Assembly (NCBI GenBank): GCA_027382625.1
Contig: JAJKFJ010021696.1
Location: forward strand, 1 to 64,000
Direction: 5' to 3'
Length of the DNA: 64,000 nucleotides
Source of the DNA: Tetmemena sp. SeJ-2015
Taxonomy: Eukaryota; Ciliophora; Spirotrichea; Sporadotrichida; Oxytrichidae
Shown: in pieces, positions 1 through 14,349 of the stretch
Layout of the letters: every line of letters starts with the position of its first letter
How positions within the stretch are numbered: position 1 is the first letter of the stretch
The notes under the pieces: model-generated
What the model was told of the DNA's origin: nothing
Seen by the model: the letters and a program-made list of their open reading frames with translations, nothing else
Databases searched by the model: none
Program-made: the position numbers and the translations under genes

Positions 1-598
1 CTTCCCTTTGCTAAGTGAGGTACTGTAGTGGCTTCCTTTGCTTGGGACCCTTTCTCAATTTTTTGGTTTTCCCCCTTTTAAAATCGCTTAGCATTAAATT
101 TTCCACCATCTTGCTCAGTACTCGTTGTTCTATTTGAAAAACAAAGTTATTATTATTGATTAGATCCGACTGAGAAGCTTAATCTTTATTTAATAGTGAG
201 ATCCTATAGGATGAAAAGCTGAAATAGATGAGCTAAAGAACTAAGCGAATCAGGTGAAATTTTTAAAAGATGGAGCTCCTTTTTATATGTGGTGGCCCCA
301 TTAAATTAATCAATTTATTTTAAAACTTAATTAGTAGCAACACTAAAGTTCTGCAACTTAATTAGTACAGTTCAATCGCGTTGCAATAAAATTAGTAACA
401 GCTATTTTTAAGCCTTTTCGTGACGTCGACATTCAACATGGCTGCCAAAGGAATTAGTAGCACTACTAACGCGTTTTCTTAATTCGTAGCAAAATCAAGC
501 AAAAAAAAAAATATGGAGCTATCTAATAAAAAATAAAAAGATGAAGAACATAATAACTGAATCTTTGCACTCTAAAACTTGATTTATTCAAAAGATCA
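1..598. other. AT-rich non-coding stretch
   Basis: I see no supported gene here. The stretch is AT-rich, with stops in all frames even when only TGA is counted over most of it. It ends at the terminal repeat of the 600-1273 element. Confidence 0.5.
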
Positions 599-599
599 T

Positions 600-1273
600 A
601 ATATAGGATGAATACGATTAGATTATTTGGAAAAATAAATAAATACCTTCTTAGCTTACAGTAGGGAGTAAACAGTAAATAAGTTGTTCATAATTAAAAA
701 AACATTTCAATTTGTTATTTAAAAATAGTAATGGCAGAGTGCGGAAGTCCTAATCACTCCTCTCATCTCCAAAGTTTCTCCATACATATTTCCAAAACAC
801 AAAGAGGTAAGTAAACCATTGAGCTAATTATCTTATTTTTGATAACTATTTTGGGTTTAGCCCTAATTAATATTATCTATTCTATAACTTCCCTAAGAAA
901 TGTAGTTTGAAAGTTGAGCAAAAAGATAGGAAGGAACTCTTCAGTGCTAATGCAATACTTTTAAATGGGCTTCACCTTTGGCTATACAATGAAGAAGAAG
1001 TTTAGAGAGAGAATGCTTTTATCTTTCTACTTATGTAACCTATTCTATTCTATAGCTTAACATGATTATTTAGGACAAAGTGAGGGCAAACAATTAAAAT
1101 AGAGAGAGAATAAGTGCTTCAGAAACTAATAAAAGGAAGAAATGTCTAAAAAAAACAGAGCAAGAACCTATTCCAAAGACTTGCAAATTATAATAAGTTA
1201 GAATGAGCAATTCATTTATAAGGATTTGTGTATTTATGACAAAAATAATCTGATCGTATTCGTCCCATAATAA
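600..1273. mobile_element. Short inverted-repeat element (R2 type ends)
   Basis: The left end reads ATAGGATGAATACGATTAG and the right end is its imperfect reverse complement (CTGATCGTATTCGTCCCAT). The same terminal motif bounds other 600-670 bp units in this window (4109-4716, 22831-23446, 29704-30323, 38319-38915, 48484-49152). The interior is not clearly alike between this copy and the others. Non-coding; a germline-limited MITE-like element is the likely explanation. Confidence 0.5.
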
Positions 1274-1395
1274 GTGGCGGGCTCTTCATAATTTAAAATT
1301 TGAATTTAAGATGGCAACCAACCTAGCAAGAAAAAAGACAACCTTAGCAAACACAAGAAACTAATGTTCGAAAGCAAAAAAACAAGATGCTGTGT

Positions 1396-2700
1396 GATTT
1401 AAAAGGGGGTCTCTGAACTTGAGCTCGAAAGAATTCGTGTTTTTTAAATTGTACCAAGAGTTGAGAAGTCGGTGGGCGTTTAAACTATGCACCTATGCTC
1501 CTCTTGTTGCTGCTCAAAGATCAATGAGGAAAAGAAATTTTTTGAATGCGATAAGTAACGACAGTTCAATACCCCCAGAGCCTCAAGCGGCACACAAGGA
1601 ACCCACTCAGACAAACTAAGACTATAGAAGCATTAAAAAGTGGACGGTCGCTATCCTTGCTCAACTTGGACAGACATTCTCTCACTCTGCCTTTCCTCAA
1701 GAAACACATGGAAAGAAGCACATGGCTGAGTTCGTAATTGAGATAAAAAAACTTTAAAGATGGGGCCAGCTAAGAGGCAAGCCCCATACCTTGAAAGGTT
1801 CAACTAAAGAGGAAGCAAGGGAGAAGAAGAGGAAGATTGAGTTCATGAAAAAACCCTTTGTGGGTTTGGTGTCAGTAAAGGGGTTTTGCTACTAAAGAAG
1901 ACTCCATGCTTGAGAGTTGTAACTTTGGAGGGTGTGTTAAAAATTTCCTCCACCTTGCTGATGCGAAGCGAAAGCAATCATCAAAAAAGTATCCTTACAA
2001 GATCTTCCTTACGAAACCTTGTAAAGAAGGAAGAGAAGTTTTTGATTTTTTGAACGAACTGACAGGTTGGGAAGCGAGGGACAAAAAAATTGAAGTGCGT
2101 TCTTCATCTTTCTGGTTTCTTATCGATCAAATTACCCTCCCATTCCCTTCCTAAAAGGGAGATACCTAAAAGAATTTTCAGCACGAGGCGCAACAAATAC
2201 TATTATTATTTTCAAATGACCCCGTTGAGGGTATGGAGTTGCAAGTTGGGATTTGTGCACAGAGATTCAAGCCCGAGAACATCATGAAAACTTTTAACCA
2301 GTCAGAGCAACCCTTCATAGACTTCAAAGAATTTAAGAAGAGAAAAATTGAGGAAGCATCGGTGAAGGGAATGCAGGCTACTTCCCCCTAGAGACAGACT
2401 TGGGGTCAACGGTTTAGTGCTGGGGCTTTGGTCTAAGTGCAATCATACTTGAACGATATGAAACCAAAGGGAAACTACTAGTGGAAAATGAAGATGATGC
2501 AATATAATTCCCAACAAGGGCTTGTAAGATGGACAAAGGATAGAACCTTTGAAAGGAGTAAAAAAAGTAATAATCAAGCAAATATGAAATCAAAACTCAG
2601 TTACTGTAAAAAAGAAGAGGTATAAAATTCAGAAAATATGAGACAGACGTCAAGGAAACCCTTTCCCAGAAGACTTTAGATTTCTGTTTAAGGTTAAAAA
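1396..2700 (+). pseudogene. Kinase-like ORF next to a TBE-like end (possible TBE 57-kDa-type gene)
   Basis: A frame with only Gln-type stops opens after a TGA at 1395 and runs to about 1907 (it holds SSKEFVFFKLYQELRSRWAF near the start). Coding then continues in a second frame from about 1890 to 2700. Protein kinase features are visible but broken: LGFVHRD (about 2248-2268) is in one frame and FKPENIM directly after it in another, so one base appears lost in the HRDxKPEN loop. IDFKEFKK may be a decayed DFG segment. About 430 codons in total. It lies directly inside a TBE-like right terminus. TBE elements are known to carry a 57-kDa ORF with a kinase domain, so this may be that gene; I did not find its zinc finger. 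It could also be a decayed cellular kinase. The frameshifts may be sequencing errors. Confidence 0.5.
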
Positions 2701-2766
2701 TTTTGCATATTATAATATTTAAAAAGAAATTAATTATACAAAATTAATTTTTCTTTTTATAAATTA

Positions 2767-2782
2767 GGGTTTTGGGGTTTTG
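2767..2782 (+). mobile_element. TBE-like right terminus (telomere-like repeat)
   Basis: The 16 bases GGGTTTTGGGGTTTTG match the outer end of stichotrich TBE transposons, whose termini carry G4T4/C4A4 telomeric sequence. The kinase-like ORF lies on the inner side, and coding sequence of a different kinase begins within a few bases on the outer side. No matching left end is in the window, so the element would extend beyond position 1 or be truncated. Confidence 0.6.
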
Positions 2783-5707
<2,925 letters not shown>

Positions 5708-6204
5708 CATCTTGACTGCAATAAATAATCTACATTTCATCAATCCAAAGACTCAAAGCTTCCACAACAACAAAAAAACACAAAACTCGAGACTTTGGCT
5801 AAGAACTAGGAAGCCAGAGTGAGCGCTGAGTTGGGCGAGGTGGGGGAGGGAAGAGGGAGGTCTTGACTGTGCGTTCACCTTGTTAATCTTGTTGATCTTC
5901 TCGTGCCTACCTGCCATTAATTTATAATAAAAAATTATATATCACTTTTAAAACGCTAAAAAACCCTGACTTTCTTGTTCAAAATTTTATCTCTTTTTTG
6001 ACCTTCCCCCTGGGGAAATTTAATTTTTTACAATAATTTTTTAAAAATTATTTTGTTTAAAAATTTATTTTAAAAATGTTTTAACAATTTTATTTTTAAA
6101 TTTAAATATTTAAATTTTTAAAAACCCAAAATTAAATAAAATTAAGTTTTAAACTTTTTATCAAAGAAATATATTGTTTTTTTTAAATCCCCTTTAAATA
6201 GCAC

Positions 6205-6665
6205 CCCCATTTTCCACTAATCCACTAATCACCATTCCCGCGCTAAACTTAGAGATCAGTCCCCCATGAAAACCCAAAAGCCCCAAACAGAAAGATTCGT
6301 GTTGAGTGAAAACAGTACAGGAAGCCGGAGTGTGATCGCCCCTGCGGGCCCCCCCCCAGGGGGTGGGGGTTCGAACCCTCCCGGTGGCTTTTATTTTCCA
6401 CCCTTCACTGCTTCTCTGCTCTCTTCCCCTTCTTCCACTCTGTTAAACGGGTCACCAAACAGAAACCTCTCTGCCCCGGCCAGGGGTTGAACCTCACCCC
6501 CTGGGGGGACTCCGCACTGGTCAGGGATACACTCCGGTTTCCTGTACTGTGGACTTCAGACACGAGATGTACATTTTGGGACTGCGGTGGCCCGTGGGCC
6601 TGTTTCCTAAGTTTAGCCGGGGGGGAAAAATGGGGGATTAGTGGATTAGTGGAAATGGAGGTGGG
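6205..6665. repeat. GC-rich inverted repeat (arms about 6205-6375 and 6478-6665)
   Basis: The motif CCACTAATCCACTAATC on the left has its complement GATTAGTGGATTAGTGG on the right. ACAGTACAGGAAGCCGGAGTG on the left pairs with the complement of CACTCCGGTTTCCTGTACTG on the right. The loop of about 100 bp is pyrimidine-rich. The arms carry C and G runs and differ from each other in homopolymer length. There is no convincing gene; the frames open here on both strands reflect GC content. Confidence 0.7.
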
Positions 6666-6779
6666 TAGTTTGGAGGGTACGCTGAATAAAACCCCAAAAT
6701 CCACCAATAAAAATCAGGGGAAATTAAAAATTTTAAAATTATTTTTTATTTAATTTAATTTGGGGTATTTATTTAAATC

Positions 6780-7515
6780 TAAACTAATTAGAGATAACCT
6801 GTCAATAAAATGTCTACAAACATGCTATTTCAAATAATTTTGAACAAGAATCAACGTTAATTTAACTTTTGACCTAACCCTTGATTGTCAGAATATTAAA
6901 AAAATATACATGAACTTTATTCTTTATTCTTATTTCAAGAATTATTCGTTCAATTTAGTATAATTCTGAAAAGATTATATACCATATTAGATAATATGCA
7001 TATTTATTTTTCAAAAGTAAATTCTTAAATGTTTTTTTTTTTTTTCTGAAAAATTAATATAATGAATTAAATTATTTTAATTAAAAAATTTTGTATTTAA
7101 AAAAGTTTGCTTAAAGTATTTTAGTGCACGAACTTAATATTAATCCTTTCTATTTTCAAATTTCATAAGAGCCAACAAATATTACACAAAATAAAAGAAT
7201 TATTAATTGTAAATAAACTTAATCAATAATTAGCATTGCTTTAAATAAATAATATATTTCTTTTTTATATTTTAAGGTTTGCAGAAATTTGTTCTCTAAT
7301 GATAATTAAATTCTTACTAATTCAAAGGGTTAAAAGAATTGCGCCATTTAATTTAGTTTATATTTTGTAATCCATAATTTATAGTTAATAAGTTTTAAAT
7401 TTAGATTAAATTAGTGGATAATGAAAGAAGAATAAGCATGAATTCAATAACAAGACAGTACTTAATCCTAAAATATTCTCGCTATCAATTCCTAATCAAG
7501 CTCACCGGGTTCATA
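6780..7515. other. AT-rich non-coding stretch
   Basis: Very AT-rich, with homopolymer runs and no supported gene or clear repeat until the R1 copy that starts near 7518. Confidence 0.5.
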
Positions 7516-7517
7516 TA

Positions 7518-7900
7518 TAGCTGAGAATTTAATCAAAAAGAGAATTTAATTAGATATGATCTTAAAATGAAATAAAATCGTGGCAGTTGAAGTGTTTCAC
7601 AATTGAATAATTATGACACCATTTGATTCAGCATTAAATTGTAAGAACTTTTCATCCTTGCAATGTGGGAGCGCTCAGTAAAGAGTTATTAGTGACACAA
7701 GTTAGTTTTTTTATAAAGATGAATTTGGTTCCTTGAAGTTTGCGCACATCATATCTAGATGCTGAGAGGTGTTGGGAAGATTATCATTGGATAAACTCAT
7801 ATTAATTTTTTATGAGCTATCGAATAAGCTGCAGATCAGGGGTTACATCTGTGATTGTAACTGACATTAAGTTGAAATTCTCCATTTATTATTTTAAAAA
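7518..7900 (+). repeat. R1 dispersed repeat, plus orientation
   Basis: It begins at TAGCTGAGAATTTAAT and ends at CTCCATTTATTATTT. The inner signature is GTGGGAGCGCTCAGT, followed by AAGAGTTAT, a CACATCATATCT block and GAGCTATCGAATAAGCT. Other copies are at 11400-11835 and 13925-14345 (minus), and 31130-31355 and 35866-36255 (plus). About 400 bp, non-coding. Confidence 0.7.
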
Positions 7901-8084
7901 TCAAGCATAAGTACAAAAATAAAATGAAATCTAGTCTCTGCCTGATTTAACTTATTGCTTGTTTTTTAAAATATATAGGTATTTAATTTTTAATGGGAGA
8001 AGAAGCACACAGCATAGTGCTTTAGAAAAAGAGATAATCTACTGTCAACAGCAAGTAGGCATAGATCTTATTTCAAGTTGCCTT

Positions 8085-8331
8085 CCATTCCATTGATGAA
8101 TCCAATTTGAAGAAAGTAATAAGCAGCAGCTGGTACCATAACTAACTTCTACTAATGGTATGAATTCAGACTTGGGTTACAGAACTTATTTGAAACTCAA
8201 GAGAAAGATAAAACAGAAATGAGTGTAGTTCGATGAACTTTAGAGCAATCACTATCCTCTAAACTTCCAGAAAATAACAATGTTGCTAGTCAGAGTGTAT
8301 TTTGTGGAACCAGTACCTTACGTAGGCAAGT
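8085..8331 (+). CDS. Coding scrap of unknown gene (probable MDS)
   Basis: Two frames in succession give protein-like sequence: FEESNKQQLVPQLTSTNGMN, then TLEQSLSSKLPENNNVASQS running to ...TSTLRRQ, just before a GTATAAT that could be a splice donor. Composition (Gln, Ser and Asn rich, TAA/TAG as Gln) is typical of coding DNA in these ciliates. A frame change and one TGA lie between the two parts. Product unknown; it may be a piece of a scrambled or decayed gene. Confidence 0.35.
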
Positions 8332-10125
8332 ATAATAAAATTCTATAAATTCTAACGCAGGAGGTCAACTCCATTAAAATAATGCTCTCAAATAAATAAA
8401 ACAGTAAATAAATTTGTATATTTAAACAAGGAGCTTTACATTAATTTTTATTTCTACCCAGAAAGTTAGAATATTTTAACCAATTATTGATTTTAAATTA
8501 TTTCACAACTATAAAACATAATTCAAACAAAAATTTACACTAAAACTAATGCATTTTTTATTCGAAATATTTCATAATAAAAATGAAGCCAACAATTTAT
8601 AAAATAAAAGTAAGATAGAATGAAAGAAAATTTTATTTAAATACAAGCAGGTATAGAAACAAGCCAGATAATATGAATATATTCAATTAAAAGAAGCCTT
8701 CATGTAATTTACGAAGTGACACTAATCTATTCCATTCATTCATTGATTGATTGTAATATTTTTTTTAGAATCTCTACTATTTCTATTCATTGTTATTTTT
8801 GATAGGCTAAAATTATTGTTCATGTTTAATCATATTTTATTTTTATTACTCTTATTTTATTAATAGGTTTTCGTAATGAGTAACAGAAGGAAATCATTTA
8901 TCTCATTCGTAATTATAAGTAAGATGATTTTGAGTGATTAATTTTTTTTTAATTTTTATTTCTGTAAACTATTTAAACTCTGTCTTGTAATTAGAAGAGC
9001 TTCAATAAATCTATATATAATTATTTATAATTTTTGATAGAATATATATTTGAAAATAAAATTATTTAGATTATTGTTATTAAATTTTGATTAGACAATT
9101 CTTATTAGAATAGATGATACATATAAATTGGAATATGCATTAGTATTTAACAATTATAAAATATAAATGTGAGTTACTTAATGCTATCAATTTAAAACAA
9201 ACTATTTGTATCCTTGAGAATTTACTTTGCTTTAATTAAATTATTAAATACATCTAACTTTATAGGTAAGTGAATAATCTAACTATTAATTTCCTTTCAA
9301 TTTTTGTAGAATATTTAGAAATCCCTATCTCTATTCTAAATCGTATAAAGACTTCAAAAAATTTCAAAATTTCGAAGGAGACGTTTGTATAAATTTAGTA
9401 CATTATTTTTTAGCAAAACTATTTTTGATAAAGAATTTAATTCTTTAAATTTTATCAACACAAGTTTAAATAAATTTTATATATGTGTCTGTTGAATTTT
9501 TAGTAAGGATAATTACTTTTTTAATGGAATGGCTAATTAAGAATTAATTATATATTTTATAATAAAGTTAAAATATTAAGTAAATATAACTCTTTAATAT
9601 TTTGATTTTGCTCATGACATTAGATCCATTAGTTTCTGTAACTAGAGCATTTGAACTTTAATGTTAGCCTTTTTCTAGCTAATGTCTACCTTCCTAGCTT
9701 GTACTGAGCAATTGACCTTGTGAGCTAATTCCATGCAAAGTTTGAACATTTTAGCTTGCCAATATAGAATTTAGCTGTTTACAATTAAATTTAATTAATT
9801 TTTACTACGCATATTCATTTTAGAAGGATTGCCTTTTTAGTGGAAACTTTAGCTACTTAACCCACTACTAAAGTTAGTTGGAGGCAAGCCTACATTTAAA
9901 CTTTAGAAATGAGCGTTCCCTCCTTTTGCAGTAGATATATCACTTTCAAGCTTTCTCTCCTGCTTAACCTTCTGATTGCTCAGGTTGCTATACTATGAAC
10001 TAAGAGTATTCTTTTTTATTACAGAGTCCATCTGTCTTTATCGTTACAAATTTTCCAAAGGCTAGTGAGAGTATTATTTATTTCATTTTAAATAAGTATA
10101 AGTTTTGATTGGCAGACTTGATATT
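8332..10125. other. Long AT-rich non-coding stretch
   Basis: No supported gene. Very AT-rich from 8380 to 9600, slightly less so from 9600 on, where I could not find a frame worth reporting until about 10130. Confidence 0.45.
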
Positions 10126-10129
10126 TGGT

Positions 10130-10620
10130 GGAAGTGAAGTTTGCTTTTCAATCTCGTTTTGCTTCATCAAGTTTTAAAGGAATTACTCAAATGGGGAAAG
10201 GGACGATTGAGTAGACATCTAACTTTGTGGTTAATTGGGAAGTCCAACTCCAGTCTTTTTAAGAAAAAATAAAAGCTGGCCAAGCTCAGACTAGAATTTA
10301 AGTTCAGAGTTGTTGCTTAAGTTGTAAAGATTATTACTGTAGTTGATTAAGTTAGTCCCAAAGTATGTTGAGTCCTCATCCTTATAGCTCACTTTTGTAT
10401 CTTCGTGGGGAGAATAGGACATTAAATTTTAGAAAGTATTCAAAGGTTTTAAGTTTCCATTGTTACTAGTTACAACTGTTTCTTGCTTATAGATATTGCC
10501 TTGCCTTACTGTGGGACTAATATCTGGTGATTTATCTTTCAGAGAAGGGCCATGCCTAATTATATCAAATTAGGAAAAATATAAAGAATTCAGAGTCTAT
10601 CAAAAGTTAATTCACTCCAA
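10130..10620 (+). pseudogene. ORF fragment with one internal TGA, faintly kelch-like
   Basis: About 160 codons read FKGITQMGKGTIEQTSNFVV, then QLQSFQEKIKAGQAQTRIQV, then a TGA, then MLSPHPYSSLLYLRGENRT and more. With TAA/TAG=Gln only one stop occurs. The block PYSSLLYLRGENR resembles the strand-plus-glycine part of a kelch repeat, but a double glycine is missing. It could be a decayed germline copy or a coding scrap. Function not assigned. Confidence 0.3.
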
Positions 10621-10624
10621 GTTC

Positions 10625-11288
10625 CATCTTATTATATATAATTTTCCTTTAATAATTTTAAAAGACATTTAAAGTTTAGAAACAACGATAGTCTACAAAA
10701 TTTTATAATAGGTTAAGAAAAACTAGAATTTAAATTAACTCTTATTTCAATAACTTATATTTAATTTCTAAAAAAATATACTTCTTTAAAAAGAGGCGAT
10801 CTTAAAAAGGAATATCTCCAATATTTTAGGTTGATTGTAAATTTTTATGTAAGAAATTTATTTCTCACATTACAAATTCTTTGACTCTTATAAAATGAGA
10901 AAATATAAGCTAGTATAAATTCAAATAGCCTTTAAGATATGCAAGCTTCACTTTGATCTTTAAATTTCAATATTTAGCAAAATGAGTAATCTATCATAGT
11001 AAAGCAATAAGCTTTAATCATCTTCGCTTGTAGCATTTATTTATAGTTTTAAATTTGCAATTTTTCAAAATGATCGATCACTTTTAAAAAGGGGGGAATC
11101 AGCATTTTATCAAATCTTTTATTATACAAGTATGGCAAAAGAGCTTATAAAACATTATCTACTCTTCAATTAACAAGCTAACAAACCTTAATTCATGAAA
11201 AGTAAGACCTAGTTGTCTAAAAGCGATCATGAAAAAAGAAAACATCTGAAGAGTATCAAATATTAAAAGTTAATTTAATTTAAGTATT
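10625..11288. other. AT-rich non-coding stretch
   Basis: No gene seen. It runs into a short repeat that is shared with 29335-29455. Confidence 0.45.
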
Positions 11289-11289
11289 T

Positions 11290-11420
11290 AGCATAAAAAA
11301 CAGAATAATCAAGCTCCAACCTCTTTATAGAGATCAGGCTTAATTAAACTAATTAAGTGCTATAAAGTAGAACTTCCAGAGCAAGACTAGAGATTGGAAT
11401 GAAATTAGAGTTATTTATAT
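11290..11420. repeat. R3 short repeat, copy 1
   Basis: AATAATCAAGCTCCAA, AGAGATCAGGCTTAATTAAA and ACTTCCAGAG occur in the same order at 29335-29455. About 130 bp, non-coding, directly before an R1 copy. Confidence 0.6.
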
Positions 11421-11835
11421 TGCAGTAGGAGATTTAATTAAAATCGATGGTTATTAAAATAATAAATGGTGAGTTGCAAATTCGTGTCAAGTTGAAATTA
11501 GTGATACACCGATCTGTAGTACGCTCGATAGAGAATCAAAATTTAATATGATTTTCTTTTTTAATCATCCCCCCAGCACCTATCAGCAGCGAGATATGCT
11601 TCGCACATTGTTCTCAATTTTTTATCTCTGTTCTTTGGTAACTTGTGTCGCTTATAACATTTTACTGAGCTCTCCCACACAAAAATTGAAAGAATATAAA
11701 GTTCTTAAATTTTGATGCTGAATGGTGTAATAATTATTTAAATCAGACACACTTCAACTGTCACTCATTTAATCCATTTTAATTTAACATTTAATTTAAT
11801 TATCTTTTTTTATTAATTTCTCAGCTATATTTATT
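11400..11835 (-). repeat. R1 dispersed repeat, minus orientation
   Basis: Reverse complement of the 7518 copy: TAATAAATGGTGAGTTG near the left, GAGCTCTCCCACACAAAA and GCTGAATGGTGTAAT on the right, ending in TTTCTCAGCTATAT. Confidence 0.7.
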
Positions 11836-11889
11836 AGAATCTTCATACCTCACTTTTCCCGCTCTTAAATATGGGACTCATAATCCCTA

Positions 11890-12190
11890 ATTGACGGTTT
11901 CCCTTTAAAGCATCAATGGTACTCTCTAGACGTATTGACCGCTGACCAGGGACCCACAGCTGATAGCCGCGTTGCCATTCACAGCACAAGGCAATTGCCT
12001 GGAATCCCTGCCTTTAAAACTTTCCCTGACTGAGGTCGTGAGCTGCTGGTCACTCGGAGGCATCGGGAGCCATTCCTGAGGCTCGGTTAGTTGTTCAAAG
12101 AGGGATTGCACTCTGCCTCCTGTGTCTGAGTCAGGAGTGCCTCATAGTGGCTGTCAAGAGTGGTCGCTTTCAATGCCTAGTCATCCTCAT
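11890..12190. other. GC-rich island of unknown role
   Basis: About 300 bp near 52% GC in an AT-rich setting. It contains the 12-bp palindrome AGGCAATTGCCT and other short inverted repeats. A minus-strand frame (11926-12111) is open but shows no family resemblance. A structured RNA gene or a small element are both possible; the other islands are at 27.3 and 35.5 kb. Confidence 0.4.
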
Positions 12191-12559
12191 TTTTGTTCTA
12201 TATGTCTTGAAATGCTCTAGGATCACTGTCATCGCTAAATGGTGCTTAGTCTAATGCTAAAACTCATTTTTAATTATCTTTTTTCTTTTTATTTCCTCTG
12301 AGCAATCTTTATCAGCAACTCCATCTTCCTCTGGAAGTTCTTTTTAGAAATAATAGCAAAAATTGAATTCCAATTTTCTCAAAAAGTAATAAGATCTCAT
12401 GATATCTAAACTCGCACTTTGGAAATAAACTGGAAAGATCATTAATGAGATATGCACCAGCATTCCAAAATAAATATCTCCCTCTTAAATGGGAAACAAA
12501 ACAATAAACATCACATAAAGCGTAAAGTAATTTAGTACTCTCAAGTATCAAACTGAAAT

Positions 12560-13110
12560 TTCAAATTTTAAGAGAAGGAGATGCTTTAGACAGTTTAACC
12601 GTAATAGATGACTAAAGAGAAATTATCTTCTTCAACAAAGTGATGTTCACAATAGCCAGCAGAGATTATACTACAATAAAAAAACCTAAATATCCAAGTA
12701 CAAAATATATCAAATCTTAGGAAAGGTAGGCTATCGTTTTGGAATAACGATATCTAAAGGACTTGAAATCTTTTTAATGCATGGCAAATCTATTGAGACT
12801 GACAAATTTCACTATTTACTAGAAAAATTACCAAACTGAGAGTCCGTCACAATAAGAGAATAAAAGCACTCTGAAATTATTTTTTAATCAAACTTAATTT
12901 TACACCACCCTAATCACCTCACTAAAATTCGATAGGAAAATTCTTCTCTTTGCTGAAGAACTAACACAAAAAAATAAATTAAAAGAAGATAAATGCAAGG
13001 AATTTATTACAGCAATCATTTAATCTGATAGAAGAAAATTATGACAGATAGTCATGCTTTAATAAGTTAATTAAGTTAGAAAACAACTCTTAATTGAAAT
13101 TAATGAACGT
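12560..13110 (+). pseudogene. Decayed DD34E Tc1/mariner-type transposase (TBE 42-kDa-like)
   Basis: Sequence parallels the intact transposase at 54518-55596 almost codon for codon, with several frame changes. GLEIFLMHGKSIETDKFH matches GLEIFYMHDRSIDTEKFH, KLRVRHNKRIKAL matches NLRVHHSKRIKAL, and FTPPQSPHQNSIGKFFSLLK matches the region around the third catalytic residue, where the family Glu is replaced by Lys (GKFF for ENFF). The tail ATAAGTTAATTAAGTTAG is also shared. The product would be inactive. No terminal repeat was found nearby. Confidence 0.75.
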
Positions 13111-13554
13111 TAAATCTTATTATGGAAAGGTTATAAGAAAGAACTTCCTGATTTAAATCCAAAATTTTGTGAGCTGTGGCATCAATCATTAAAACATTGA
13201 GAATGCTTATAAGCAGATCCAGTGCCATCAACGTTCTTGAATCAGTCATATGACTTGAGGGATTTTATGCTTCTATCATTTGGCATTGAAGATCTAAGCT
13301 AATAGCTTCATGAGAGACAGGCTCTTCCGTTTTTCTTGAAATAAGTATAAGCAATTCAAGAATATTTTTACTTGAGATGAAAGGAAGGCTTGTGAGTTGA
13401 GATAGCATCTGAAATTATAATAAAATCGCTCTTCGCAGTGTCATTGCAGACTTCTTTCATCCTTTCTAAAGTAATTTTCAAATTTTTGAGAGGTAGTATG
13501 GCTGAAGGGTGTTGAGAAATTTTGAGAAGTATTTTCAAAAGATTAGCTTCTACT

Positions 13555-13885
13555 GCTTATCCATTTTTGGCTGAAATCACAACAGATTTGGATTGCCTCT
13601 ATTCCGCTGAACATCTGTCAGACCAAGTCCATCATATTTAGGGACATTGGTCATAGTGACCTCCGAAATTTTCAAGAGATGCTGGCGACCCTTGATTACC
13701 CGTCTGAAAGAATATCAGTTAGCTACATCTATCGATGGCATGGAGTAAGAGACTAAAAAATAAAAGTGTTATGTCCATTATTTTTTCTTATAGATTTCTT
13801 TGAAGTATGTGTAGAAATCGTGTTTCGATCATAAACAACCAGAAGTCTGTTTGAGCCTCTTTCATTAAAAAAAGATTTCCTCAAG
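13555..13885 (+). CDS. Coding scrap of unknown gene
   Basis: One frame gives HFWLKSQQIWIASIPLNICQ, then RDIGHSDLRNFQEMLATLDY and PSERISVSYIYRWHGVRD before entering AT-rich sequence that overlaps the next repeat. Composition is convincing for roughly 13555-13755; the rest is doubtful. No family recognised. Possibly one MDS of a gene whose other parts lie elsewhere. Confidence 0.3.
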
Positions 13886-13924
13886 TGACTAATTGAACTC
13901 TGTTCATATACTTTTCGAGGATTT

Positions 13925-14345
13925 ATTATTATAGTAGAAAATTTAATTAAAATTGTTGATTGATTAAAATAATAAATGAAGAGTTGAAACTTCGTGATAG
14001 ATGAAATCACAACCCCTGATCTGCACCTTGTTCGATACATTATCAAAAATTAATGGAAGTTTCTTCTTTGATAAACTTCTTAGCGTCTCTCAACTACAAG
14101 ATATGATTCCCTCACTCAATTTAATTTTACATTTTAAATTATTACAAATTTGTATCGCATATAACTCTTGAGAGAGCTCTCCCACACAAAATTTGGGCAT
14201 AAAGTTTTTAGAATTTGATGCTGAATCGAATGGTTAAATTATTATTTAAATTGGACAGCATTTAAATGTTACTAATTTATCCCATTTTAAATTAATATCT
14301 ATATTAATTTCAGTTTTCATTAAATACTCAGCTATATTAATCTGA
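13925..14345 (-). repeat. R1 dispersed repeat, minus orientation
   Basis: Carries TAATAAATGAAGAGTTGAAA, CACAACCCCTGATCTGCA, GAGCTCTCCCACACAAAA, TTTGATGCTGAATCGAATGG and the end TACTCAGCTATATT, as in the other copies. Confidence 0.7.
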
Positions 14346-14349
14346 AGTT

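Noticed and set aside
6318..6385. tRNA-like sequence (GGGGGTTCGAACCC with a flanking stem)
   Set aside because: A T-arm can be drawn, but the acceptor stem has mismatches and no normal D-arm or anticodon stem follows. It lies in a homopolymer-inflated hairpin.
6688..6702. AAAACCCCAAAATCC as a TBE-like left end
   Set aside because: Only 12-13 bases fit, it lies in noisy sequence beside the hairpin, and no transposon gene follows inward.
6405..6753. Open frames on both strands in the GC-rich hairpin
   Set aside because: They mirror each other through the inverted repeat, have no family features, and use low-complexity Pro/Gly/Ser.
11926..12111. Minus-strand small ORF in the 11.9 kb GC island
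   Set aside because: No recognisable features; the island resembles the other non-coding GC islands.
13753..14046. Minus-strand ORF over the R1 copy
   Set aside because: It overlaps a dispersed repeat and the protein is not conserved in other R1 copies.
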